DNA of 64,000 bases from Ktedonobacteria bacterium (GTDB taxonomy: Bacteria; Chloroflexota; Ktedonobacteria; Ktedonobacterales; JACDGC01). Made by a program: the position numbers and the translations under genes. Below are positions 32,412 to 41,291 of the stretch, one piece after another (position 1 is the stretch's first letter; each line of letters opens with the position of its first letter). The DNA is taken from positions 18,004-82,003 of the forward strand of contig DAIDGU010000037.1 in assembly GCA_027459785.1 (NCBI GenBank). Direction: 5' to 3'. The notes under the pieces were generated by a model. The model did not search any database. It was not told the DNA's origin and saw only the letters and a program-made list of their open reading frames with translations.

Positions 32412-34538
32412 TTACCCGCCGCGCGTCACTAGCACCACCGCTGGCACGCCGCCGCGCATCAGCACGGTTTCGATGGGGCTGCCGATGTAGAGGTCGTTGT
32501 CCGTGCTGCGGTCCACCGCGCCCAGCACGACGAGATCATACGGTTGGCGCTGCAACTCGCGCACGATTGCCAGGCCGGGATCGTTTTCCAGCACGACTTG
32601 TTCGCTGGTGGTCACGCCCAGCCGCCCCACGCGGAAGCCGAGTTCGTGCAGCAGTTCATAGCCGGTTTGTAACAGCCGGCGATGGCCCCGTTCGCGCCAG
32701 AACAGGTTGTCTAAGCGGGCGCGCACGCTGGTGAAAAGAACCAGTTCCGCGTCGTTCGCCTTCGCCAGATATGCCGCCACATCGCCCGCCGCCAAGGAGT
32801 GCGCGAAGCCGTTGACGGCGACGAGGATGCGCCCTGCGCGGGGCGCGCTGTCGCGTCCTGTGACCGTCACCAGCACATCCGCCGGCGATTGGTGTACGAT
32901 CTGATCTTGCAAGCGCCCTAACGTGAAGGTGCGGGCGGGATCGGGGCGGGCGGCTCCGATGGCGACGAGATCATGATCCTGCGCCGCTGCCAGGATCACC
33001 GGCAAGGATTCATTGCTCTGCACGGTGCGGCGGCTAAGTTCCGCTGTCTCGCCCTGCTCGGTGTTATTCAGAAGTGCTTCTACCTGGGCCACGGCGGGGG
33101 CGAGTTCTGGCGTGTCCGTAGCATGATCATCGATCACGAGTTGCGTGATGTCGAAGATCTCGCTCTCATCCTGCTTGACGCGCGCGATCTCTTCGACGAG
33201 CGCGGCGGCGGCGTCTGACAGCAGATCGGCGGCGACGGGAACGAGCACGCGCTCCATGCGCGGCAGGTAGGCGCGACGGCGCGCTTCCTCGCGGTTCAGG
33301 CGTTCCAGCTCATCGTGCGAGGGCGGCACGCGGGCTTCCAGCAGCGCGATCAACGGCGGCGCGACCAGCACCGTCAGGATGGCGACCACCGTATAGATGG
33401 TGTAGATGCGCACGGAGAGCAGCGCCAACTGCACGCCGACGATGGCGACGATGACATCGGTACCGCCTTTGAGGTCCAGGCCGATGCCCACCAGCAGGGC
33501 TTCCAGCGGGCGCAAGCCACCCAGCCGCGCGCCCAGCGTCCCCAGCCCCACCTTGATCACGGTCGCGGCGAGCAGCAGGAGGAAGATCAGACCGATGGCC
33601 GAGGGTGAGCCAAGCTGAAAGATGTTGACGCGCATGCCTGCCAACACGAAGAAGATCGGCGCGAACAGGCTGATGGTCAGTGTTTGCACCCGTGTGCGCA
33701 GTTCTTCCGTCGCGCGCGGTGCCTGGCTGAGCAGCACGCCGAAGACGAACGCGCCCAACAACGCATGGAGTCCCAACCATTGAGTGATGGCCGCGGCGAC
33801 CAGCGTCAGCACTAGTACCAGGGAAAGCTCGCCATTGACGATCTGCGAGAGGTCCGCTGTGCGGCGCATCGCCCAGTAGGTGAAGCGGCGGCCTAGGGTC
33901 ATCATCAGCCCAAAGAAGGCGACGACGATGATGACGCTTTGCACGATGCCCAGCGCGCCCTCACCGGCCTTGAAGGCCGCGACGACCGAGATGAGCAACC
34001 ACACCGCTACCTCGCTGGCCACGCCCGCCGCCAGGATTACCTGTGCGTAGCTACGCCGCAAGGCGTCGCGTTCGATCAGGAGCTTGGCTGCCACACTGAC
34101 GGCGGTGACGGAAAGCACTAAGCCCAGGAAGAAACCGCCTGGTGGCACCACATTCAAAAAGAGGCGCGCGAAGATCGTGCCTGCGGCAATCGAGGGGATG
34201 ATCGCGCCCGCTGCCGCCAGCATGCCAGGCCGCGCGTTTTGGCGCAGGATCGGCAGATCGACTTCCAGGCCGGCGATGAGCAACAGCAAGATCGCCCCCA
34301 ACCACGATAGCAGCGACAACCCCTGGCTGACGGTGTGGTTGAGGAAGACGGTGCGATAGATCCCCGGCAAGAGCGCGCCCAAAGCCGACGGCCCCAGCAA
34401 CACGCCCCCCAGCAATTCGCCCAGCACCTCCGGCTGGCCCAGCCGCCGCGCGACCTCCGCCGCCCCGCGCCCCACGATCAGGATGACGGCGACCGCGACC
34501 AGTGTCAACAACAGTGCTTCTTCGGATAATCCTTGCAT
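32412..34538 (-). CDS. CPA2-type Na+(K+)/H+ antiporter with USP-like tail
   Basis: A 708-residue transporter. The membrane part (residues ~5-400, 12-13 helices) has the CPA2 exchanger pattern: RLGQPEVLGELLGGVLLGPSALG, LLIAGLEVDLPILRQNARPG, SVTAVSVAAKLLIERDALR and GIGLDLKGGTDVIVAIVG. The soluble C-terminus holds two universal-stress-like modules (VLVPVAADLLSDAAAALVEEIA ... VAIGAARPDP and RILVAVNGFAHSLAAGDVAAYLAKAN ... VVLGAVDRSTDNDLYIGSPIETVLMRGGVPAVVLV). It exchanges cations for protons, probably under nucleotide control. Start: ATG 34538 with aggaaa upstream; the track extends too far to 34733. Confidence 0.88.
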   Translation of the reverse strand: MQGLSEEALLLTLVAVAVILIVGRGAAEVARRLGQPEVLGELLGGVLLGPSALGALLPGIYRTVFLNHTVSQGLSLLSWLGAILLLLIAGLEVDLPILRQNARPGMLAAAGAIIPSIAAGTIFARLFLNVVPPGGFFLGLVLSVTAVSVAAKLLIERDALRRSYAQVILAAGVASEVAVWLLISVVAAFKAGEGALGIVQSVIIVVAFFGLMMTLGRRFTYWAMRRTADLSQIVNGELSLVLVLTLVAAAITQWLGLHALLGAFVFGVLLSQAPRATEELRTRVQTLTISLFAPIFFVLAGMRVNIFQLGSPSAIGLIFLLLLAATVIKVGLGTLGARLGGLRPLEALLVGIGLDLKGGTDVIVAIVGVQLALLSVRIYTIYTVVAILTVLVAPPLIALLEARVPPSHDELERLNREEARRRAYLPRMERVLVPVAADLLSDAAAALVEEIARVKQDESEIFDITQLVIDDHATDTPELAPAVAQVEALLNNTEQGETAELSRRTVQSNESLPVILAAAQDHDLVAIGAARPDPARTFTLGRLQDQIVHQSPADVLVTVTGRDSAPRAGRILVAVNGFAHSLAAGDVAAYLAKANDAELVLFTSVRARLDNLFWRERGHRRLLQTGYELLHELGFRVGRLGVTTSEQVVLENDPGLAIVRELQRQPYDLVVLGAVDRSTDNDLYIGSPIETVLMRGGVPAVVLVTRGG

Positions 34539-35086
34539 AGAGTTTCCTAACGAGAGGTGACGATAAAGGGCTACATATGCTCGCCCGCCCCATGCTTCGA
34601 CTGACTTGACCGCATGCTCTACCACACAATCGATGCCAGGGAAGTGCGCCCCAAAATACTGTAGGGGCAGTGTGTCACGTGGTAAAAGGGACGGGTTGCC
34701 AGTTGATTCCCATGGCCGCTGCGCGGCCCGCATGTCATAAGACCAACGCGAGTCGCAAACTTTATTAATATGATCCGTAAGGGTCCGGAGGACTGACTGA
34801 GAGGTACCTGAGGACCGTCATTCTCCCTAACAACGGAGGGGACAGACATTCCTGTCTGTCTGGCCCCGCTGACCACCGTCTTGACCCGAATTGGGTCTCC
34901 AACAAAAATGGCGCAATATTGATCCCACTTGACGACATAATCGAGTACACGCGCATCCGCGTCCGACAGGGGTTGCTGGTCGGAGCCGGGACGATTGGTG
35001 GTACTAGCAACCGCTGCTCCCGGCGACCTTCCCGTGAGGTTGCCCATAGTTCGTCAACGTCCACCAATTGTCCGCTACTCGACGAG
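34539..35086. other. Intergenic region with palindromic repeat and possible gene decay
   Basis: About 550 bases between two minus-strand genes. It contains one GACAGACA-type palindrome (34841-34860) with flanks shared with the 61.6-62.0 kb array. The minus-strand ORF at 34619-35047 has a middle stretch (LSDADARVLDYVVKWDQYCAIFVGDP) that looks protein-like but runs into repeat sequence (ARQTGMSVPSVV). It may be a decayed gene; I do not call it. Confidence 0.5.
34811..34883. repeat. GACAGACA palindromic repeat, single copy
   Basis: gacagacattcctgtctgtc (34841-34860) is an 8-base inverted repeat around ttcc. The flanks (ctccctaacaacggagg before, gaccaccgtcttg after) match those of the array at 61.6-62.0 kb, so the mobile unit is longer than the palindrome, about 70 bases. 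Confidence 0.75.
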
Positions 35087-35932
35087 CTAGCTCGGATCGT
35101 TGAGGGTCAGCACCATCTGCGGCGTGGCGATCTGGTGGTCGGCGCGTGTCTGCACCACGGAGGTGCCGATGGCGAAGAATTCGATCACGTGCGTATCCCA
35201 GCCATGGCTGGCCTCGACGATGCGCGTGCCGACGATGCCGTCCGCGCCAATGCCCTCGGCCTCGGCCTGCATGCGCCCCATCGCCAGTTCGCGCGCGTCG
35301 TAGATCGCCTGGGTGTAGTTCGCCATCTCGATGTTCTGGCCGACGGTTTGCCGGAACCACTGACCCAGCGATTGCGTGCCGACGTGATAGACGCAACTGC
35401 CCATCACCAGCGACAGCGGACGATAGCCGGCAGCCAGCAACGTGCGGAAGTCCTGGCCGGAGAGATCGCTGGTGAAGGGCTTATTCAGTGGCGTGCGGTG
35501 ACTGGTGCCGTCGCGCGAACGCACCGCCGTGCCTATGGCGATGAACTCCGCCAGGTTCTCACCCCACTCATAGCGCCCCACGTCCAGCCGCACGCCGACG
35601 ATGCCGTCCGCGCCCAGCGTGTCGGCCTCTTCTTCCATGCGCGCCATCGCCAGTTCACGCGCGTTATACATCGCCTGAGTCAGCACGCCCAATTCCTGAT
35701 TCTGCGTCATGTTGGCATACTGAAAGCCGATGTGATAGATTGAACTGCCCACCACCATGCCCACTGGATCGAACCCGGCCTCCTTCACGAGCAGAAATTC
35801 ATTGACCGATAGATCGCTGGTGAAGAGCGGCTTCACGCCCTGGCCGCCACGCATGCGCAGCAGCCGGTTTTTCGCATCGGCGGGGATCGCGGGCATGTTT
35901 TGGTTCTGTTGTGGTTTATTGGGTTGAGGCAT
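35087..35932 (-). CDS. Tandem YbjQ/heavy-metal-binding-domain protein
   Basis: A 281-residue cytoplasmic protein made of two copies of a YbjQ-like (DUF74) domain. Copy 1: PLFTSDLSVNEFLLVKEAGFDPVGMVVGSSIYHIGF ... TQAMYNARELAMARMEEEADTLGADGIVGVRLD. Copy 2: PFTSDLSGQDFRTLLAAGYRPLSLVMGSCVYHVG ... TQAIYDARELAMGRMQAEAEGIGADGIVGTRI. Single-domain relatives form pentamers and are annotated heavy-metal-binding, with little functional proof. The C-terminus has EFFAIGTSV. Start: ATG 35932 with AAAGGA nine bases upstream; the track extends into a repeat. Confidence 0.8.
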   Translation of the reverse strand: MPQPNKPQQNQNMPAIPADAKNRLLRMRGGQGVKPLFTSDLSVNEFLLVKEAGFDPVGMVVGSSIYHIGFQYANMTQNQELGVLTQAMYNARELAMARMEEEADTLGADGIVGVRLDVGRYEWGENLAEFIAIGTAVRSRDGTSHRTPLNKPFTSDLSGQDFRTLLAAGYRPLSLVMGSCVYHVGTQSLGQWFRQTVGQNIEMANYTQAIYDARELAMGRMQAEAEGIGADGIVGTRIVEASHGWDTHVIEFFAIGTSVVQTRADHQIATPQMVLTLNDPS

Positions 35933-35996
35933 GGGAATTGGTCCTTTCGTCGCTAACACTGATTTAGGTGAACTCAATTTTTGCCTTTGCAAACGC

Positions 35997-36071
35997 GGCG
36001 GACAGGAATGTCCGCCCCACGTCGGTACTCCCCTCTCCATGCGCAGATGGGGAGGGGCCGGGGGTGGGGCC
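35997..36071. repeat. Two adjacent repeat families (GGCGGACA and CCCCTCTCC types)
   Basis: ggcggacaggaatgtccgcc (35997-36016) is a palindrome with ggaa at the centre. It is followed directly by cccctctccatgcgcagatg (36029-36048 region) and ggaggggccgggggtgggg, the CCCCTCTCC/GGAGAGGGG family also seen at 53.1 and 54.4-54.6 kb. Non-coding, between the YbjQ-repeat gene and the next minus-strand gene. Confidence 0.7.
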
Positions 36072-36088
36072 ACCGGGGGTGGGGCCAG

Positions 36089-36463
36089 CTATACCAGCAG
36101 GCGCATGATGGCGTCGCGTTCGCGGGCGCTGGTGGTGGCGAGGTCGGCCAGCGCGGCGGAAATCTCGTCGATCCACGTATCCAATGGCAAACGTTCGGTT
36201 TTGAGCGCGATGCCGCGCACCACGTGGGTGCGCTCAGCCAGGGGCTGGCCGTGGTCCAGGCGCAGGGTATAGCGCCAGTCGCCCAGGTCGGCCTCCACGC
36301 CGTCCACTCGGCCCCCACCAAACATACCATTTTTATGCAAGCGCGTGCGGGCGGGCAAAGATTGGGCCAGCTTGGTACTCAGCGTCGCCACCCAGGTCGC
36401 CATATCCGCCATATCGGCGCGTAAGGCAGCCGCCAGCAGATCGAAATCGCGTTCCGGCTCCAC
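36089..36463 (-). CDS. Conserved-looking hypothetical protein
   Basis: A soluble protein of about 124 residues, unrecognised. From a GTG at 36463 (gagagg five bases upstream) it reads (M)EPERDFDLLAAALRADMADMATWV ... GDWRYTLRLDHGQPLAERTHVVRGIALKTERLPLDTWIDEISAALADLATTSARERDAIMRLLV. A helix-strand-helix pattern with regular amphipathic helices supports a real protein. The track start at 36538 would add an unlikely leader. It may precede the YbjQ-repeat gene in one transcript, but repeats lie between them. Confidence 0.55.
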   Translation of the reverse strand: MEPERDFDLLAAALRADMADMATWVATLSTKLAQSLPARTRLHKNGMFGGGRVDGVEADLGDWRYTLRLDHGQPLAERTHVVRGIALKTERLPLDTWIDEISAALADLATTSARERDAIMRLLV

Positions 36464-36671
36464 GATACCTCTCGTTCCTTTCAGCGGCGGACATGCCGCG
36501 TGTATCACCGTGATGTTCCAGCCCGTTGCCGGAAGCATGGATTTTGGGGTCTGTCATCCGCCTCCTCATCAGTGTACAATGCCGAACATAGGGCATGGCA
36601 AGCGACAAATTGTAATGTTTTTCATATACGCTGCCCTTATTTTATGGCGCTTATTATGGTAGGGTCTACAA

Positions 36672-36720
36672 CGTGGCGTCTTGCTGGTGTTTATAGCAAG
36701 AGTGCGTAAAATGCGCCACG
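36672..36720 (+). promoter_or_regulatory. Structured leader hairpin of KimA-like permease
   Basis: CGTGGCG (36672-36678) pairs with CGCCACG (36714-36720); directly inside, TCTTGCT (36679-36685) pairs with AGCAAGA (36695-36701). Loop ggtgtttat, one-sided bulge gtgcgtaaaatg. All 14 pairs are Watson-Crick. It ends 56 bases before the ATG at 36777. The remaining upstream sequence (36464-36670) shows no other feature. Confidence 0.55.
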
Positions 36721-36776
36721 CGAAGCGCCAGGATAACCCAAAAGCCTACGAATCACAAAGGTAAAGATACATTCCC

Positions 36777-39143
36777 ATGGCAACCGAACCACCTGATGAA
36801 ACACCTATGCCGAACACGGAGATGAGTGCGCGTGATCTCGCCGCCCTCGTCCCACTTGATGAGCGCGCGCCGGAACCTGGCAACGGCAACGGCGCGACGC
36901 ACCTGAATGGGACGCAAAACGATGGCGCGCCCGCAACGCCGCCCGCCGATGAGGTAGTGCGTTCACGCGCTGGCAGTAGCTATGTGCGCCGTCGCCTGAA
37001 TGCCTCGGATGACACGGTGACAATCGAGGCACCTGTCCCCGAACTTGACGCACCGGAGATCGCCGGCAAGCCCTCGCTTACCGGGCGTATCCGAGAAATA
37101 CTTATCGGCTCGCCGATCCCCACCGAGGCCGCCATGCACGAACGCATCGGCCCTTTCAAGGCGTTGGCGATCTTATCATCCGACGCGCTTTCCTCGGTGG
37201 CCTATGGTACAGAGGCCTCGCTGGCGGTGCTGGTGACGGCGGGCGTCTCTTCGACGTTCCATAACCTGTTGTTGGGCCTGTTGATCGTCGCGTTGTTGGG
37301 TATCGTCGCCTTCTCCTACCGGCAAACGATCTTCCATTACCCCAGCGGCGGTGGTTCCTATATCGTCGCCAAGGACAACCTGAACGTCCATTTCGGCCTG
37401 ATCGCGGCGGGCGCGCTGCTGATCGATTATGTGCTGACGGTCAGCGTGTCTGTTTCGGCGGGTGTGGATGCGCTCGTTTCCACCTTCGGCGGCCTGGCGA
37501 ATGATAGCGTGTGGATCGGCGTCGGCCTGATCGCGTTTCTGGTGGTGATGAACCTGCGCGGCGTGCGCGAATCTGGCACGATCTTCGCCGCGCCCACCTA
37601 CCTTTTCGTCGCCAGCTTTCTCCTGATGGTGCTGGTCGGCGTGATCAAAGCCGCGCTCAGCGGTGGATTGTTTGCCGCAGTGCCACCCCACTACTTGGCC
37701 TATCCCGGCACAGGCAGCTATGTGCCGTTCCCCAGCACGGAGCGCCTGACGCTCTTCCTGATCCTGACGGCCTTCGCGTCGGGCTGTTCGGCGATGACTG
37801 GCACGGAGGCGATCTCGAACGGCGTGCCAATCTTCAAGGCTCCGCAATCACAGAATGCGGCTAAAACGCTGACCGTCATGGCGCTGTTGCTGGGCGTGAT
37901 GTATGCCGGAACGACGTTCCTGGCCTGGCGCTACGGCGTCTTGCCTTACCAGAATAGCAATCCGACAGTCATCTCGCAGCTCGCCAATCTGTTTTTCACC
38001 GGACCTTTCGGCTGGTTCGTGTATCTCTTCAACTTCTCGACCACGCTGATCCTGGTGCTGGCGGCGAACACCTCCTTCGCCGATTTCCCGCGCCTATCGT
38101 CGATTCTGGCGCGTGACGACTTCTTGCCGCACTTTTTCAGCATGCAAGGCGACCGCCTCGTCTTCAACACCGGCATTCTGGTGCTGGGCGTTCTCGCCGC
38201 GATCCTGCTGATCATCTTCCACGGCAATACGGAGGCGCTGATCAACCTCTACGCGCTGGGCGTCTTCCTGGCCTTCACCATGTCGCAAGCGGGCATGGTC
38301 AAACGCTGGCTGCACCCACCCCACCCACCGGAAGCACCACCACCGCCCCGCGAACGCGGCTGGCTACGTGGCATGCTGATCAACCTGGCCGGCGCAATAG
38401 CGACCGGCGTCGTCACGATCATCATCGCAGTGTCAAAATTCGACCGCGGCGCGTGGGTAGTCGTCATCTTGATCCCGGCGCTCTATCTGCTATTCCAAAG
38501 CATCCACCACCATTACAAGAATGCGGAAGGGTTGGTGGATAAGATGACTGTGACGCCACCACGCGAATTCGGACGCCACTTGGTGGTGGTGCCGGTCGCG
38601 CGCATCGACAACCTGAGCCTGCGCGGCCTGGCCTATGCGCGCTCGCTGAGCCGCTACGTGCTGGCCGTCCACGTGGCGACCTCGGACGAAGATGCTGGCA
38701 AGGTGCGCCAACTGTGGCAGCAGCGCGTAAAAAAAGAGGGCTTTTTTCGTGGTGTTCCCGCTGCCGATCTGATCGATGAGCGTCTGCCGGAGCCATTGAT
38801 GGATGAGATGTTCGATGGACCGATCGCCGGCCCCGAATTGATCATCGTTAAGTCGCCCTATCGCGCGCTGGCCCGCCCCGTCATCGACTTTGTCGATCGC
38901 CTGCGCGCTCATCACCAAGACGATCTGATCACCGTCGTGTTGCCCGAATTCGTGCCGACCTACTTCTGGGAGAATCTCTTGCACAACCAGACCGTGTTAT
39001 GGCTCAAGTTGCGCCTCATCACGCGCCCCAGCATCGTCACGGTGAGCGTCCCTTATCGCCTGCTGCACCATGACCGCAAGCCCGCCGACCCATCATCTCC
39101 CGCGAAAGATGACGCTGTGCCAGCGGGCGCAACGCAGGAGTGA
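36777..39143 (+). CDS. KimA-like APC-family permease (probable K+ importer)
   Basis: A 788-residue permease. A polar N-terminal extension of about 100 residues precedes an APC-fold membrane domain (~120-570): FKALAILSSDALSSVAYGTEASL, YRQTIFHYPSGGGSYIVAKDNL, FGLIAAGALLIDYVLTVSVSVSAGVDALVS, SGCSAMTGTEAISNGVPIFKAP. The cytosolic tail (HLVVVPVARIDNLSLRGLAYARSLS ... RPVIDFVDRLRAHHQDDLITVVLPEFVP ... LLHNQTVLWLKLRL) matches the KimA/YdaO type rather than plain amino-acid transporters. KimA imports K+ with H+ and is inhibited by c-di-AMP in Bacillus. The N-terminal extension is longer than usual. A hairpin leader precedes it. Confidence 0.82.
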   Translation: MATEPPDETPMPNTEMSARDLAALVPLDERAPEPGNGNGATHLNGTQNDGAPATPPADEVVRSRAGSSYVRRRLNASDDTVTIEAPVPELDAPEIAGKPSLTGRIREILIGSPIPTEAAMHERIGPFKALAILSSDALSSVAYGTEASLAVLVTAGVSSTFHNLLLGLLIVALLGIVAFSYRQTIFHYPSGGGSYIVAKDNLNVHFGLIAAGALLIDYVLTVSVSVSAGVDALVSTFGGLANDSVWIGVGLIAFLVVMNLRGVRESGTIFAAPTYLFVASFLLMVLVGVIKAALSGGLFAAVPPHYLAYPGTGSYVPFPSTERLTLFLILTAFASGCSAMTGTEAISNGVPIFKAPQSQNAAKTLTVMALLLGVMYAGTTFLAWRYGVLPYQNSNPTVISQLANLFFTGPFGWFVYLFNFSTTLILVLAANTSFADFPRLSSILARDDFLPHFFSMQGDRLVFNTGILVLGVLAAILLIIFHGNTEALINLYALGVFLAFTMSQAGMVKRWLHPPHPPEAPPPPRERGWLRGMLINLAGAIATGVVTIIIAVSKFDRGAWVVVILIPALYLLFQSIHHHYKNAEGLVDKMTVTPPREFGRHLVVVPVARIDNLSLRGLAYARSLSRYVLAVHVATSDEDAGKVRQLWQQRVKKEGFFRGVPAADLIDERLPEPLMDEMFDGPIAGPELIIVKSPYRALARPVIDFVDRLRAHHQDDLITVVLPEFVPTYFWENLLHNQTVLWLKLRLITRPSIVTVSVPYRLLHHDRKPADPSSPAKDDAVPAGATQE

Positions 39144-39290
39144 GATCGGGAAGTTGCTACCGCGCTGGCGACGCGGCAGGCATATCCGCCTCACGAACAT
39201 CTTTGTATGGGCGCGGTTATGCTGTTTTACCAAATAGGGCGAACATGCCTAGACAGCCCGCCGGGGGCAACGTTGTCATCATCGTCCGCC

Positions 39291-39408
39291 CGCCGGGGGC
39301 AAGATCCCAGTCGCCGCGCGGTCGCCGGGGGCAAGATCCCAGTCGCCGCGCGGTCGCCGGGGGTTAAACCCCCGGCTCGGAAAAGGAACCCCTCCGGGCT
39401 AGGGCGCG
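39291..39408. repeat. CGCCGGGGGC repeat cluster with 32-bp tandem units
   Basis: Two full 32-base units (cgccgggggcaagatcccag...) start at 39291 and 39323; a third begins at 39355 and continues into the hairpin cgccgggggttaaacccccg and gctcggaaaaggaacccc. The same core is found at 52.99 and 57.36 kb. The whole stretch 39144-39683 has no credible gene. Confidence 0.75.
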
Positions 39409-39683
39409 ACATCCCCGCTCGCCATGGTCCCCATGCTCGTGTTGCCCGGCGCGATCCACCCCGGCCTCCTGGCGATTCCGCTGCCATCGGATCAGGAATC
39501 TGACATAGCAGGTTTCGCCGCGTAGCGTTCAAGCGCGCCAATTAGTTGCAATCGATACCGCCTGCGCCCCCACATGTTCCCCCCGTGAAACGTCCCTCGC
39601 GCCACCCACGTTACGCTAGAGACTAGTCAACAACAATTTTTACAGACAACGTGAGACGGCTCAACATACTAGGGGTGTGCAAC

Positions 39684-41279
39684 ATGTATCATCCACAAGA
39701 GACACAGCCGACGCTGCCGGCTACCCAACGAGTGGCAGGCAACCAGTGGCCGCCACCAGCGGCGCGGCACACAGGCGGCAAGAAGCTTTCGCGGCGCGGC
39801 TTGCTGATCGGCGCGGGCGCGGTCGGCGTCGGCGCAGCGGCCATCACCACTGGCCTGCTCAGCGCCGAAGGCGTCATTCATCTGGGGGCATCGCCCACGG
39901 CGGCACCCGCCCCCCACGCGCAGATCACCCATCTGCTGCGGCGTGCCGGCTTCGGTGCGACCTGGAGCGAGATCCAGACCTATAGCGCGCTGGGCTGGAC
40001 GGGGACCATCGACCGGCTGCTGAATCCGAACAGCGTGCCGGATGACATCGACCAGCGCCTCAACTCGTTAGGGTTGGACCTTTCGCGTCCCATCGATGAG
40101 CAACGCTGGTGGGTACTGCGCATGCTCTATTCCCAGCGCCCCCTGCTGGAAAAGATGACGCTGTTTTGGCACGGCGTCCTCACCAGCAGCTTCAAAAAGG
40201 TCGGTGGCAAGCGTGGCTATGGCTATCTGATCAATCAGAACAACTTCCTACGCGCCCACGCCTTCGACACGTATGACAACATCTTGCTCGGCATCACCCA
40301 AGATCCTGCAATGATGTGGTGGTTGGATCTGCGCCTGAATAAGAAACAAGCGCCGAATGAGAATTATGCCCGTGAGTTGATGGAACTTTTCACGCTGGGC
40401 GTCAGCGGCGGCTATACGCAAAACGATGTGCATAATGCCGCGCTGGCGCTGACCGGCTTCAAGCTGCGGCCCGACGGCACCGTAACATACCTGCCGGAGA
40501 TGCACGACGACAGTCAGAAGACGCTGCTGGGCCATACCGGCGATTTGAACTATCAGGATGTCATCCGCATCGTCGCCGCGCATCCCGCGACCGGCCCCTT
40601 CATCTGCCGGCGCATCTTCAGCTTCTTCGTGCATGAAAACCCAACGACCGCCGACCTGCAACCGATGGTGAGCGCGTATTACAGTAGCGGCCACAACATG
40701 GGGGCGGTCATGCGCGCGATGTTCACCACGCCCGCTTTCCTCGCGCCGGAATCCTACCGCGCCCGCATCAAGAGTCCAGTGGAGTTCACCATCGGCGCAA
40801 TCCGCCAGCTTGAACTGGAAGTAGGCGGCTCCGGTGTGGCCGGCGTGATCAACCAGATGGGGCAGATCATCTTTGCCCCACCGAATGTCGCCGGCTGGCC
40901 GGGCGATCAGGGGAGCGCCAACTGGATGAACACGGGTACCTGGCTGGTGCGCGTCAACCTCATCAACAGCTTGCTCAACGGCGTGAAAACGTTCCAGGGT
41001 CAGGGGGGTCAGGGCTTGGGCAACATCGACCAAGTGATGCAGGGCATCATCAGCCGTCAGAACCTGAGTTCAGCCGCCGCCATGGTGGATTATTTCACTG
41101 CGCTGTTTATCGACGGGCAGATCACCACGCCTCGTCGTCAAACATTGATCGATACGCTGAGCGCCAGTGGCGGCAATGGTGCCAGCGTGAAGCTCAGTGG
41201 CGGTGGCAGCGTCGCCGGCAGTAATCTGCGCACGATGCTGTACCTGTTGATGACCAGCCCTGAATATCAGTTGAACTAA
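39684..41279 (+). CDS. DUF1800 secreted protein (Tat signal)
   Basis: A 531-residue exported protein. The signal has a twin-arginine motif (KKLSRRGLLIGAGAVGVGAAAITTG). The DUF1800 domain begins HLLRRAGFGATWSEIQTYSALGWTGTIDRLLN and contains LEKMTLFWHGVLTSSF, NNFLRAHAFDTYDNILLGITQDPAMMWWLD, NENYARELMELFTLGV and IDQVMQGIISR. Function unknown; such genes are almost always next to a DUF1501 gene, as here, and are often linked to export of polysaccharide or surface protein. The ATG at 39684 is in frame after gtgcaac; the track start is 33 bases earlier. Confidence 0.88.
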   Translation: MYHPQETQPTLPATQRVAGNQWPPPAARHTGGKKLSRRGLLIGAGAVGVGAAAITTGLLSAEGVIHLGASPTAAPAPHAQITHLLRRAGFGATWSEIQTYSALGWTGTIDRLLNPNSVPDDIDQRLNSLGLDLSRPIDEQRWWVLRMLYSQRPLLEKMTLFWHGVLTSSFKKVGGKRGYGYLINQNNFLRAHAFDTYDNILLGITQDPAMMWWLDLRLNKKQAPNENYARELMELFTLGVSGGYTQNDVHNAALALTGFKLRPDGTVTYLPEMHDDSQKTLLGHTGDLNYQDVIRIVAAHPATGPFICRRIFSFFVHENPTTADLQPMVSAYYSSGHNMGAVMRAMFTTPAFLAPESYRARIKSPVEFTIGAIRQLELEVGGSGVAGVINQMGQIIFAPPNVAGWPGDQGSANWMNTGTWLVRVNLINSLLNGVKTFQGQGGQGLGNIDQVMQGIISRQNLSSAAAMVDYFTALFIDGQITTPRRQTLIDTLSASGGNGASVKLSGGGSVAGSNLRTMLYLLMTSPEYQLN

Positions 41280-41291
41280 AGGAGCGGCTTC

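Noticed and set aside
34619-35047. 142-aa minus-strand ORF in the antiporter/YbjQ gap
   Set aside because: Part looks protein-like, but the frame passes through a GACAGACA repeat and has no recognisable family. Described only as possible decay.
36600-36776. ydaO-type c-di-AMP riboswitch before the KimA-like gene
   Set aside because: I could not match the conserved internal-loop sequences; only a simple stacked hairpin is evident.
39291-39408. Possible CRISPR array
   Set aside because: The tandem 32-base units repeat without unique spacers, and no cas genes are present.
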